Shown here piece after piece: positions 40,363 through 48,097 of a stretch of 64,000 nucleotides of DNA (position 1 is its first letter; every line of letters starts with the position of its first letter). The position numbers and the translations under genes are program-made. This stretch comes from Nocardia vaccinii NBRC 15922 (GTDB taxonomy: Bacteria > Actinomycetota > Actinomycetes > Mycobacteriales > Mycobacteriaceae). The stretch lies in contig NZ_BDCC01000009.1 of the NCBI RefSeq assembly GCF_001613305.1, positions 372,001 to 436,000 on the forward strand, in the 5' to 3' direction. The notes under the pieces are model-generated. The model did not search any database, was not told where the DNA came from, and saw nothing but the letters and a program-made list of their open reading frames with translations.

Positions 40363-42306
40363 CTATTCGGAGGCGCCCGGCATCCGGACCGCCGAGTACC
40401 AATCCAGCAGTGCGGGGTTGTCGACGGCGGTGCGTTCCACGACACGATCGGCCTGCGCACCCTGGAACAACTTCTTGATCGGCACCTCGAGTTTCTTGCC
40501 GGTGCGGGTGTGCGGAACGCCGGGGGCGAGGATGATGTCGTCCGGCACGTGGCGCGGGGAGACGTCGGTGCGGATCACGGATCTGATCCGGTCACGGAGT
40601 TCGTCGGTGAGTTCGGCGCCGGGGGCCAGTACCACGAACAGCGGCATCCAGTAACCGCCGTCGGGTTGTTCGGCGCCGATCACCAGGGCCTCGGCGACCT
40701 CCGGCAACGACTCCACGGCCTGATAGATATCGGCCGAGCCCATCCGGATACCGTGCCGATTCAACGTCGAATCCGACCGGCCGTGCACCACGACACTGCG
40801 GCGGTCGGTGACGGTGATCCAGTCGCCGTGCCGCCAGACTCCGGGGTACATCTCGAAATAGGCTGCGCGATAACGTGTTCCATCCGCATCGCGCCAGAAC
40901 CGAATAGGCATCGATGGCATCGGCGCGGTGATCACCAGCTCACCGACCTCGCCGCGCACCGGCTTGCCGGACTCGTCCCAGGCGTCCACCGCCACCCCCA
41001 GGAATGGCACCGACAGCTCGCCGGGCCACACCGGAACGTTCGGCGCACCGCCGATGAATGCCGAGACCACATCGGTCCCGCCGCTGATCGAGGACACCTG
41101 CACATGATCGCCGACGTTCTCCCCGAGCCACAGCGAGGAGGATTCCGGTAGCGAGGCGCCGGTGATCCCGACCGTGCGCAACGCCGTCAGATCGTGGTCG
41201 CGCCTCGGCCGCACCCCCGCCTTGATGCAGGCGAGCACGTAACCGGGACTGGTGCCCAGCACGGTGGTATGCGTGCGAGCGGCGATGTCCCACAGTGCAT
41301 CCGGCGTCGGATAGGCGGGACTGCCGTCGTAACAGACGATGGTCGCGCCCACCAGCAACCCGGCGACCTGGAAGTTCCACATCATCCAGGATGGGCTGGT
41401 GAACCAGAAGAACACGTCATCCGGGCCGATATCCGATTGCAGCGCAGTGGCTTTCAGATGTTCGACCAGTACGCCGCCGTGGCCGTGCACGATCCCCTTG
41501 GGCAGGCCGGTGGTGCCCGAGGAGAACAGGATCCACAGCGGATGGTCGAATTCCACTGCCTCGGTCACGATCTCGCCCTCGCCGGGCGCGCTGACCCGCG
41601 CCCAGTCCAGCGAATCGGGCACCTCACCGCCCACGCGGGAAACCACGACCGTCGCCCGCAGCCCCGGCAGGCCCGCCCGCAGCGCGGCGATATCCTCGCG
41701 CTTGTCGTGGACCTTGCCACCGTACCGATAGCCGTCGGCGGTCACGAGCACCACCGGTTCGAGCTGCCCGAGCCGATCCAGCGCGGCCTTGGCCGAGTAG
41801 TCCTGCCCGCACGCGCTCCACACCGCGCCGATCGATGCCGTGGCCAGGAAAGCGATCACCGTCTCGGCGATATCGGGCAGATAGCCGATCACCCGATCGC
41901 CGGGCGCGACACCGTGTTCGCGCAGTGTGCGCGCGAATGCCGCTGTCCGACCGAGTAATTCATGCCAGGACACCGCTGTGAGCGGGCCGCCCTCGGTGGC
42001 CGATACGATCGCCGGTCGATCGGTGCGCGCCTGCCGCACGACCTGATCGACGTAGTTCACCCGTGTCTTCGGAAACCACTGTGCCCCGGGCATTTCCGGA
42101 TCGACAAGTACCTGCTCCGGCGCCGGGCCCAAACCGAAATACTCCCACAGCGCACCCCAGAAACCGGGCAGATCGCGGACCGACCACTCCCACAGCGCGT
42201 AGTAATCCGCGAATTCGGTTCCCGTGCGGCTGGTCACGAACCGCGTGAAATCGGTGATCCGCGCCTTCGCGACATCACTCTCGTCAGGCACCCACTGCGG
42301 CCGCAT
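40363..42306 (-). CDS. aacS: Acetoacetate-CoA ligase
   Basis: A cytosolic acyl-CoA synthetase of 647 residues, the usual length for acetoacetyl-CoA synthetase, which activates acetoacetate to acetoacetyl-CoA with ATP. The N-terminal DYYALWEWSV and GFWGALWEYF segments are typical of this enzyme rather than acetyl-CoA synthetase. The AMP-binding motif ILFSSGTTGLPKGIVHGHGG lies near residue 265, and the C-terminal lysine motif RTGKKLEVPIKKL near residue 610. ATG 42306 is preceded by GGTGAGGAG. It is probably monocistronic; a SRPBCC gene lies 199 nt upstream on the same strand. A role in ketone body or lipid turnover would fit. Confidence 0.94.
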   Translation of the reverse strand: MRPQWVPDESDVAKARITDFTRFVTSRTGTEFADYYALWEWSVRDLPGFWGALWEYFGLGPAPEQVLVDPEMPGAQWFPKTRVNYVDQVVRQARTDRPAIVSATEGGPLTAVSWHELLGRTAAFARTLREHGVAPGDRVIGYLPDIAETVIAFLATASIGAVWSACGQDYSAKAALDRLGQLEPVVLVTADGYRYGGKVHDKREDIAALRAGLPGLRATVVVSRVGGEVPDSLDWARVSAPGEGEIVTEAVEFDHPLWILFSSGTTGLPKGIVHGHGGVLVEHLKATALQSDIGPDDVFFWFTSPSWMMWNFQVAGLLVGATIVCYDGSPAYPTPDALWDIAARTHTTVLGTSPGYVLACIKAGVRPRRDHDLTALRTVGITGASLPESSSLWLGENVGDHVQVSSISGGTDVVSAFIGGAPNVPVWPGELSVPFLGVAVDAWDESGKPVRGEVGELVITAPMPSMPIRFWRDADGTRYRAAYFEMYPGVWRHGDWITVTDRRSVVVHGRSDSTLNRHGIRMGSADIYQAVESLPEVAEALVIGAEQPDGGYWMPLFVVLAPGAELTDELRDRIRSVIRTDVSPRHVPDDIILAPGVPHTRTGKKLEVPIKKLFQGAQADRVVERTAVDNPALLDWYSAVRMPGASE

Positions 42307-42505
42307 CGCTCCTCACCTTCCTGCACCGGCAATCCATCGCACGTTCGCCGACCCGCGTTTCACCCCGGCAACCCCGCCTGGCGCACCCACGACCGCTCGT
42401 CGCTCCGCGCACCGCGGAACACGCACGACCTGCCGAATCACCGGTCCGTCAACAATACGACCCCGGGACGCGCACACAGCGCAATTCTTCCGCTCATTCG
42501 GCACC

Positions 42506-42949
42506 TCAGTGCCGGCGCAGTTCCTTCTCGGCGGTGACGAGCACACTGCGGATTCCACCGACGACCATCGGAGCCATACTCGCGGTCCACAGGTCGGCGA
42601 AAAGCGGGGCCGCGACCTCGAAATGGGCCGTCCAGCGAATCCAGGCGCCGCCCTCGGTCTCCTTGAACTCCAGGCAACCGTCCTGGACCCGCATCGGCGG
42701 GTAGGAGCTGAGCAGTTTGTAGCGGATCAAGCGCGGCGGTTCGTATTCGACGATCTCTTCGGTGACCCGGACCAGCGGCGTCACCAGCAACCGCACCGCG
42801 CCGACGCCGTGCTCGACCAGATCGCCGGGACGCACCAGCGTCACCCGCCGGATGATCGGCACGCGCTGGAAATTCGTGGCATCGGTGAGCCATTCGAATA
42901 CATCGGCGAGGGGTGCCCGGATGGTGCGCTCCAGCTTCACCGTGCGCAT
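42506..42949 (-). CDS. SRPBCC-fold protein
   Basis: A 147-residue protein with the helix-grip START/SRPBCC pattern: VKLERTIRAPLADVFEWLTD at the N-terminus, a central strand region and a long C-terminal helix (VVGGIRSVLVTAEKELRR). Such proteins bind hydrophobic ligands or act as aromatase/cyclase-like or lipid-binding factors; no ligand can be named. The ATG at 42949 has GGAG 9 nt upstream. It lies between acetoacetate-CoA ligase and an MpaB-like oxygenase gene, all on the minus strand with gaps of 150-200 nt, so a shared transcript is possible but not shown. Confidence 0.82.
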   Translation of the reverse strand: MRTVKLERTIRAPLADVFEWLTDATNFQRVPIIRRVTLVRPGDLVEHGVGAVRLLVTPLVRVTEEIVEYEPPRLIRYKLLSSYPPMRVQDGCLEFKETEGGAWIRWTAHFEVAAPLFADLWTASMAPMVVGGIRSVLVTAEKELRRH

Positions 42950-43102
42950 CGATCAGGACTCCGTTCATCAGGGGTGGAAGATTCGCAGCGCAGCCTACGA
43001 TGCGTCACCCCCGCCGAGCCAGGGCACCGAGTCGAATCGATGCGCTTTCGAGACCGGTCCGCGACCCGCATGATCACGTAACAGATTGTGACAGCTGGAT
43101 TT

Positions 43103-44008
43103 TCAGATCATAGCGCGATGCTTGCGCATGCGCCTGCGCACGTCGTACATCAGCACATAGGTCGGTGCGAACCGGACGAATCGAGGGATGAACCGGTTGA
43201 CGAATCCCACGAATACGAACAGGTTCTCGAACCGCCGCTGATCGATCGGACGCCAGCGCACACCCATCTGCTCACGGAAGTAGGGCCCGAGGAATCCCGC
43301 GGTCAGAAACCGCAGCAGACCGCCGAAGAACACCCGCAGGTACCAGTGGATCATCCGCAGATTCAGCAGGTCCTCGACGTAGGCGCGCACCTTTTCGTCC
43401 AGCACCGCCGATCGGCACGCCTCGTTCCAGTACACATCGAATTCGGCGCGCGTGGGCGGCCACATGTCCGGCGGCACCTGCAAGGTCGTGCCGAGCGGCG
43501 AGGAAGTCCGATAGAACGCCTCGGCCTCCTCGGGGCTCATCCTGCCGTGCAGCAGCTGATACGAATCCTCGAATCCGATGTACAGACACGCCGCCACCCA
43601 CAGCTGCAGATGCCGGTCGAACGCGTTGTACTTCACCGCCGCGCCGGGCTCGGACTTGACCTGCCGGTGCGCGACGTTCACCGCCTCGCGGAACGCGGCC
43701 TTCTCCTCCTCGGACCCCAGGACCGCGACCGCGAGGTAGGAAGCGGTGGTACGCAAGCGTTTCCACGGCCGGACCATCAGCGCACCGGATTCGACCTTGC
43801 TGTCCGCGACGCCGTGGCCCACTCCCGGGCGCGACATCTGCATCGCGACATTGGCCGCGGCACCGGCGAATTGCCAGAAGTCCAGTGCATCACCGAGTCG
43901 CGGTGGACGTTTGGAATCCAGTCGATGCCCGTCCGGAATGTGGATCCGGGTCTGCTCGACGGTCAACGGTTCGACGTCGGAGGGCTCGAACGCCCGTGCT
44001 GCGGTCAT
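43103..44008 (-). CDS. MpaB/Lcp-like (DUF2236) oxygenase-family protein
   Basis: A 301-residue protein of the MpaB/rubber-oxygenase catalytic family (DUF2236). The family includes heme-containing oxygenases that cleave prenyl or polyisoprene chains, but most actinobacterial members are uncharacterised. Matching features are the VADSKVESGALMVRPWKRLR stretch, the AVNVAHRQVK helix, NAFDRHLQLWVAACLYIG and the DMWPPTRAEFDVYWNEA segment. ATG 44008 is chosen because GAAGGGCGGGG precedes it; the open frame runs 26 codons further upstream. It diverges from the mce operon across 302 nt. A lipid substrate is plausible given that neighbour, but this is inference. Confidence 0.82.
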   Translation of the reverse strand: MTAARAFEPSDVEPLTVEQTRIHIPDGHRLDSKRPPRLGDALDFWQFAGAAANVAMQMSRPGVGHGVADSKVESGALMVRPWKRLRTTASYLAVAVLGSEEEKAAFREAVNVAHRQVKSEPGAAVKYNAFDRHLQLWVAACLYIGFEDSYQLLHGRMSPEEAEAFYRTSSPLGTTLQVPPDMWPPTRAEFDVYWNEACRSAVLDEKVRAYVEDLLNLRMIHWYLRVFFGGLLRFLTAGFLGPYFREQMGVRWRPIDQRRFENLFVFVGFVNRFIPRFVRFAPTYVLMYDVRRRMRKHRAMI

Positions 44009-44310
44009 CGCCGCCCCGCCCTTCTCGCAGCTGCCGATGCTGCGCTCGAAACTACCGGCACAGTCGCCGAGCATAACGGCGAGCACACCCCGAACGGAAT
44101 CGAATCGGCCAGATTTATACCAAGAATCTTTGATAACTTAGTCAACTCATGCAGATCCTCCAGCGAGTCATATACCGATAGACCTGTGGCCAAGTCGACG
44201 CAATCTCGTACAAACCCTTCCATTATGAGTGGAATTGTACGTAACATACGCAGCCGCGGGCAGTCGCTTTCCGCACCGGCCGCTTCGCATCCGAAAGGAC
44301 GGACACCACC
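44009..44310. other. Divergent intergenic region upstream of the mce operon
   Basis: About 300 nt between the MpaB-like gene and the first mce-operon gene. The stretch 44110-44255 is clearly AT-richer than its surroundings, as expected for a control region. It holds the putative promoter listed separately and no credible gene. Confidence 0.5.
44218..44247 (+). promoter_or_regulatory. Putative promoter/operator of the mce operon
   Basis: An imperfect inverted repeat TTCCA-N7-TGGAA (44218-44234) lies just before TAACAT (44242-44247), a good -10 hexamer. It would place an operator over the -35/spacer region. The Mce3R-like protein encoded at the operon's far end is a candidate binder; this is inference. 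Confidence 0.33.
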
Positions 44311-44535
44311 ATGTTGAAACGGCTCGACCGGCTCCTGAGCTACGAGATGCGGGTCTCGGAGTTCCTGGGCACGCTGATCCTGATCGGCATCCCGTACGGG
44401 ATCATCGGGGTGATCTGGAGCCTCACCCACACCGCCCAGCTGCGGAACATGCACGGGATCGACGTCGTGGTCTCGTTCCTCGGATCCATCGTGTGCTGGC
44501 CCGTGCTCACCTTCTCGAACGTGTGCATGACGTAA
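44311..44535 (+). CDS. Small membrane protein at the head of the mce operon
   Basis: A 74-residue protein with two hydrophobic segments (about residues 18-38 and 50-68) joined by a short loop. I do not recognise a named family. A good ribosome-binding site (GAAAGGAC) lies upstream of ATG 44311. Its stop overlaps the start of the next small gene (TAATG), and the same-strand mce genes follow, so it is very probably the first gene of the operon. Role unknown; an accessory subunit of the permease complex is one possibility. Confidence 0.72.
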   Translation: MLKRLDRLLSYEMRVSEFLGTLILIGIPYGIIGVIWSLTHTAQLRNMHGIDVVVSFLGSIVCWPVLTFSNVCMT

Positions 44536-44723
44536 TGCTCGCGCTGGTGTGGCTCATCGACCTCCTGGTGATCGCGATCAGGATTCTCGGCGGCCGAACG
44601 AAGGTCAATCCCGTTGTGCGCCCGGCACTCTGGCTCATCGTGCTGCTCGGCTTCGCGGCCGTGATCGCGGCGATCGGCGCGGGTCTGGTCCTGCTGGACC
44701 ACTATCTGACAACCCTGAACTAA
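44535..44723 (+). CDS. Second small membrane protein of the mce operon
   Basis: A 62-residue protein with two strongly hydrophobic segments, MLALVWLIDLLVIAIRIL and LWLIVLLGFAAVIAAIGAG, separated by a short basic loop. It begins at ATG 44535, sharing a base with the TAA stop of the preceding gene, so translation of the two is coupled. No family is recognised. It lies 42 nt before the yrbEA start and probably belongs to the same transcript. Confidence 0.72.
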   Translation: MLALVWLIDLLVIAIRILGGRTKVNPVVRPALWLIVLLGFAAVIAAIGAGLVLLDHYLTTLN

Positions 44724-44765
44724 GTCGTACCGAGCCGATCGGCCATGGAGAAAGGATCGGCACCC

Positions 44766-45656
44766 GTGACCCGGACCCCGGTTCCCGAACAGTCGCTGCC
44801 GCCCTCGCAGCGCCCCTACCCACCCGCGGAGGGCGAGCTGGCGCGGATCACCGAATCGGTGCGCGGGCTGTGGCGCGGCCATCCGCAGCAGTCTCTGGAA
44901 ACCCTGGGCCGCCAGGTGATGCTGGGCCGCGACGCGTTCATCCAGCTGGTGCTCTCGCTGGTGCAGCGGCGCTTCCCGTACCGGGAGTTCATCAAGCAGT
45001 GCGCGTTCATGGCCAATGTGTCCGCCGCGCCAACGGTTTTCGTCGCCATTCCGATCGCGGTGGTGGTCTCCATTCAGGTCGGGGCGCTGGTCAACCAGGT
45101 CGGTGCGACCACGTTCATCGGCGCGGTCGCGGGTCTGGGCATCATCCGCCAGGGCGCTCCGCTGGTGTCCGCGTTGATGATCGCGGGCGCGGTGGGTTCG
45201 GCCATCTGCGCCGATCTGGGTTCGCGCACCATCCGCGAGGAGATCGACGCGATGATGGTGATGGGTGTGGATCCGGTCAGGCGGCTGGTCGCGCCCCGCA
45301 TGGCCGCGGCGGTGCTGGTGAGCATGCTGCTGTGCGGTTTCGTGGTCTTCGTCGGCTTCGCCACCGCGTACATGTTCAACGTCTACGCGCAATCCGGTAC
45401 GCCGGGCTCGTTCATCGGCTCGTTCGCCTCGTTCGCCGTGGCCGACGATCTGCTCGTCGCGCTGACCAAGGCCGCGATCTTCGGGGTGCTGACCGCGATC
45501 ATCGCCTGCGACATCGGATTACATGCCCACGGCGGCCCCGGCGGGGTGGCCAACGCGGTCAACTCCGCGGTCGTGAGTTCGGCGCTGATGTTGTTCGCCA
45601 CCAACATCATCCTCACCCAGCTCGACAACACGCTGCTCCCGTCGAAGGTGGTCTGA
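44766..45656 (+). CDS. yrbEA: MlaE/YrbE-family permease, YrbEA
   Basis: An integral membrane permease of the Mce lipid importer; in mycobacteria YrbEA and YrbEB pair with an MceG-type ATPase and the Mce1-6 proteins to take up sterols or fatty acids. The protein (296 residues from this start) has the conserved core FIGAVAGLGIIRQGAPLVSA and the EEIDAMMVMGVDPVR motif that contacts the ATPase, with about five TM segments. GTG 44766 is chosen because GGAGAAAGGA lies about 10 nt upstream; the ATG at 44745 would have to overlap that site. yrbEB follows after one base. Confidence 0.93.
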   Translation: MTRTPVPEQSLPPSQRPYPPAEGELARITESVRGLWRGHPQQSLETLGRQVMLGRDAFIQLVLSLVQRRFPYREFIKQCAFMANVSAAPTVFVAIPIAVVVSIQVGALVNQVGATTFIGAVAGLGIIRQGAPLVSALMIAGAVGSAICADLGSRTIREEIDAMMVMGVDPVRRLVAPRMAAAVLVSMLLCGFVVFVGFATAYMFNVYAQSGTPGSFIGSFASFAVADDLLVALTKAAIFGVLTAIIACDIGLHAHGGPGGVANAVNSAVVSSALMLFATNIILTQLDNTLLPSKVV

Positions 45657-45657
45657 G

Positions 45658-46521
45658 ATGGCCAGCAGCTACACTCCGCCGGCGGTGCGGCCACTACGGG
45701 CGGTCGGCACGGTCGCGATGGCGCCGGTCCAGGCGAACCAGCGGCTCGGCCATCAGGCGATCACGTTCTTCCGGGCATTGGCCGGGATTCCGTTCGCGCT
45801 CAGACATTATCGCCGCGAGGTCGCGCGACTGACCGCCGACGTGGGGTGGGGCAACGGCTCGTTGATCGTCGGCGGCGGCACCGTCGGCGTGGTGTTCATC
45901 CTGTGCGCGTTCGGCGGGATCATCGTGGGGATGGAGTCGTTCACGGCGCTGAATCTGCTCACCATGAGCCCGCTGACAGGCGCGATCTCCGGATTCGCCA
46001 CGACCCGCGAACTCGCGCCGATCCTGGCCACCCTGGCCTTCGCGATCCAGTCCGGCTGCCGATTCACCGCGCAGCTGGGCTCGATGCGCATCTCCGAGGA
46101 GATCGACGCGCTGGAATCCATTGCCATCCGGCCGCTTCCGTACCTGGTGAGCACGCGCATGATCGCCGCGACGGTGACCATCGTCCCGCTCTACAGCATC
46201 GGCCTGGCCGCGGCCTACCTGGCCACCAAGCTCACCGTGCTGTTCCTGGGCGGCACCACCGCGGGCACCTACGACCACTACTTCTACCAGTTCCTGATCG
46301 GGCACGACCTGTTCTACTCGCTGCTGAAGGTGGTGCTGTTCACACTGCTGGCCACGTTCATCCAGTGCTACTACGGCTTCGTGGCAACCGGCGGCCCGGA
46401 GGGCGTGGGCACCGCGGCCGGGCGCGCGATCAAGATGGTGATCGTCGTGACGGTGTTCGCGGATCTGTTTCTGACCCTGTCGATCTGGGGTATCGACCCC
46501 GGCTTCCGGATCTCGGGATAG
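45658..46521 (+). CDS. yrbEB: MlaE/YrbE-family permease, YrbEB
   Basis: The second permease subunit of the Mce importer, 287 residues. It has the family core PLTGAISGFATTRELAPILA and SMRISEEIDALESIAIRPL (the cytoplasmic coupling helix), with five to six TM segments. ATG 45658 begins one base after the yrbEA stop, showing tight coupling. Instead of the usual few bases before mceA, 159 nt follow, made of two mini-ORF repeats. No MceG ATPase gene is in the window; in mycobacteria it is encoded elsewhere. Confidence 0.93.
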   Translation: MASSYTPPAVRPLRAVGTVAMAPVQANQRLGHQAITFFRALAGIPFALRHYRREVARLTADVGWGNGSLIVGGGTVGVVFILCAFGGIIVGMESFTALNLLTMSPLTGAISGFATTRELAPILATLAFAIQSGCRFTAQLGSMRISEEIDALESIAIRPLPYLVSTRMIAATVTIVPLYSIGLAAAYLATKLTVLFLGGTTAGTYDHYFYQFLIGHDLFYSLLKVVLFTLLATFIQCYYGFVATGGPEGVGTAAGRAIKMVIVVTVFADLFLTLSIWGIDPGFRISG

Positions 46522-46532
46522 GGGGGCCCGGC

Positions 46533-46606
46533 ATGAACGGTCAGGCGCGGAGGAGGCAGCGGAGCGTAACCACGCAGCGCCCCGTTCATGCCGGAAAGAG
46601 CACAGC
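46533..46606 (+). repeat. MIRU-like mini-ORF repeat, mce copy 1 (74 bp)
   Basis: The unit runs from one ATG to the next. It contains the core GTAACCACG, ends in GGAAAGAGCACAGC (a ribosome-binding site), and has a 13-bp perfect inverted repeat (CCGGCATGAACGG at 46528-46540, CCGTTCATGCCGG at 46582-46594) whose left arm includes the start codon. Confidence 0.9.
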
Positions 46607-46610
46607 ATGA
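46533..46610 (+). CDS. 25-residue basic peptide encoded by repeat copy 1
   Basis: The reading frame MNGQARRRQRSV... ends ...KSTA with a TGA overlapping the next ATG (ATGA). It starts 12 nt after the yrbEB stop, with GGGATAGGGGGG upstream. The peptide is strongly basic (five Arg in the first eleven residues). Whether the peptide or only its translation matters is unknown; the overlap suggests it passes ribosomes on to the next frame. Confidence 0.5.
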   Translation: MNGQARRRQRSVTTQRPVHAGKSTA

Positions 46611-46680
46611 ACGGTCAGGCGCGGAGGAGGCAGCGGAGCGTAACCACGCAGCGCCCCGTTCATGCCGGAAAGGGCACAGC
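46607..46680 (+). repeat. MIRU-like mini-ORF repeat, mce copy 2 (74 bp)
   Basis: The second tandem unit differs from the first at one base (GGAAAGG for GGAAAGA). It ends exactly at the mceA start codon and supplies mceA's ribosome-binding site. Confidence 0.9.
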
Positions 46681-46684
46681 ATGA
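46607..46684 (+). CDS. 25-residue basic peptide encoded by repeat copy 2
   Basis: Same peptide as copy 1 except KGTA for KSTA at its end. Its TGA (46682-46684) overlaps the mceA ATG (46681-46683), so mceA translation would be coupled to it. Confidence 0.5.
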   Translation: MNGQARRRQRSVTTQRPVHAGKGTA

Positions 46685-48097
46685 TTCTCGATCCCAGCGG
46701 CAGGGGCGCCACGGCCCGTCAGCTCGGCCTGGCGGGCATCGCGATGATCCTGGCTCTGGCCGGACTGCTGTATCTGCTGATGTTGCGCTACACCGGCCAT
46801 TTCACCGAGAAGGTACCGGTCACCGCGATACTCACCAGCACCGGAGACGGGCTGCCCGCCCATGCCGACGTGAAATTCCGCGGCATGCTGGTCGGCACGG
46901 TCGATTCGGTGGACGTGGTGGCCGCGGGTGTCCGTCAGCGTGCTCGTATCGACTTGAAACCCGCTGTGGCCCAGACGATTCCGGCCAACGTGACCGCACG
47001 CGCGGTCCCCAGCAACATCTTCGGCGTGACCGCGATCGAACTGGTCGACAACGGCCCGGACACGGCCACTCTGCACAGCGGGATGACCATCGCCGAGGAC
47101 ACCGGCACACCCACGATCGCCCTGCAGACCACCCTGGACACCCTGCGCAACGTGCTGGACAAGATTCAGCCCGAGAAGCTGGGCCGGGTGCTGGCGACGT
47201 TGTCCGCGGCGCTGGACTCCTCCTCCCGCGTACCCGGTTCGACGGTCGAACGCCTGGACATCTGGCTCACCCAGGTGCACGACATTCCGCACATCGGCGA
47301 TCTGCTCGGCAACCTGGGCCGGGCCTCGCAGGCGCTGAGCCGATCCGCGCCGGATCTGGTGGGCGTGCTGGCGCAGTCGGTCACCACCGCGCGGACTCTC
47401 ACCGAGAAACGATCGAATCTCGTTGCGCTGCTGACGAACGCGTCCGGCGCGGTCGATTCGGTGAATGCCTTGTTCGCCCGCAATCCCAACTCCGGCAAAT
47501 ACCTCGTCTCGGGATTGGACGGCTTGTTCGGCAGCCTCGCCGAGGACCCGCAGGCCATCCCGTTCACCGCAGCGAATCTCAATACCGCGCTGCGGCGGCT
47601 GCAGACCGCATTCCATTACGGCCCACAGAAACAGATGGTGTGGACGATGGACGTCACCTTCACCCCGTTCCAGCAGTACACGGCCAAGGACTGCCCGCAC
47701 TACGGCAGCCTGCGGGGACCGCGCTGCGGCGGGCCCAGCGTTCCGGCCGCCGCACCGCCGCAACAGTATCCGGCCTCGATGCGGCCGCAATGGCTCGATG
47801 CGGCCGGACCGAAACCGCTGCCGACACCGGCTCGCCGCGTCCGCCTCGGGTACGGCGCAGCAGCTGCTGCCCGGACTGTCGCAGCTCCCCGGCGTCCCCC
47901 GGATTCCCGGTATCACCGCCCCGGCGGCGGAACGCGACCGAACCGACTCCGGCGCAGTACATCCCACATCGCTGCGCGGCATGGCCGCAGTCGACGCGGT
48001 GGTCGGCGGCAAACCGAATATGGCGCAGGTGCTGCTACTCGGCCCGGTGCTCTCGGGTGGGCATCTGACGGTGAGCGAAGGCGGTGCGGCGCAATGA
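46681..48097 (+). CDS. mceA: MceA-type lipid-transfer protein, apparent +1 frameshift
   Basis: First of six Mce proteins, which in mycobacteria form the periplasmic channel of the importer. It has an N-terminal TM anchor (about 13-35), the MCE domain (about 43-120, containing VTAILTSTGDGLPAHADVKF) and a helical region. Reading is normal to about 47830. From there the sequence resembling a normal tail (AASASGTAQQLLPGLSQLPG) lies in the +1 frame and ends with TGA 48095-48097, which overlaps the mceB ATG. Without a shift the frame instead runs on through about 250 nt of Arg-rich, non-family sequence into mceB in frame, giving an 811-residue MceA-MceB fusion ending at 49116. A one-base insertion, real or from sequencing, would explain this. 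Confidence 0.82.

Noticed and set aside
46522..46680. Reading the repeats as an N-terminal extension of MceA from 46588
   Set aside because: That frame crosses the repeats out of register with their own coupled frames and adds non-family residues. ATG 46681 has its own ribosome-binding site and the expected MceA N-terminus.
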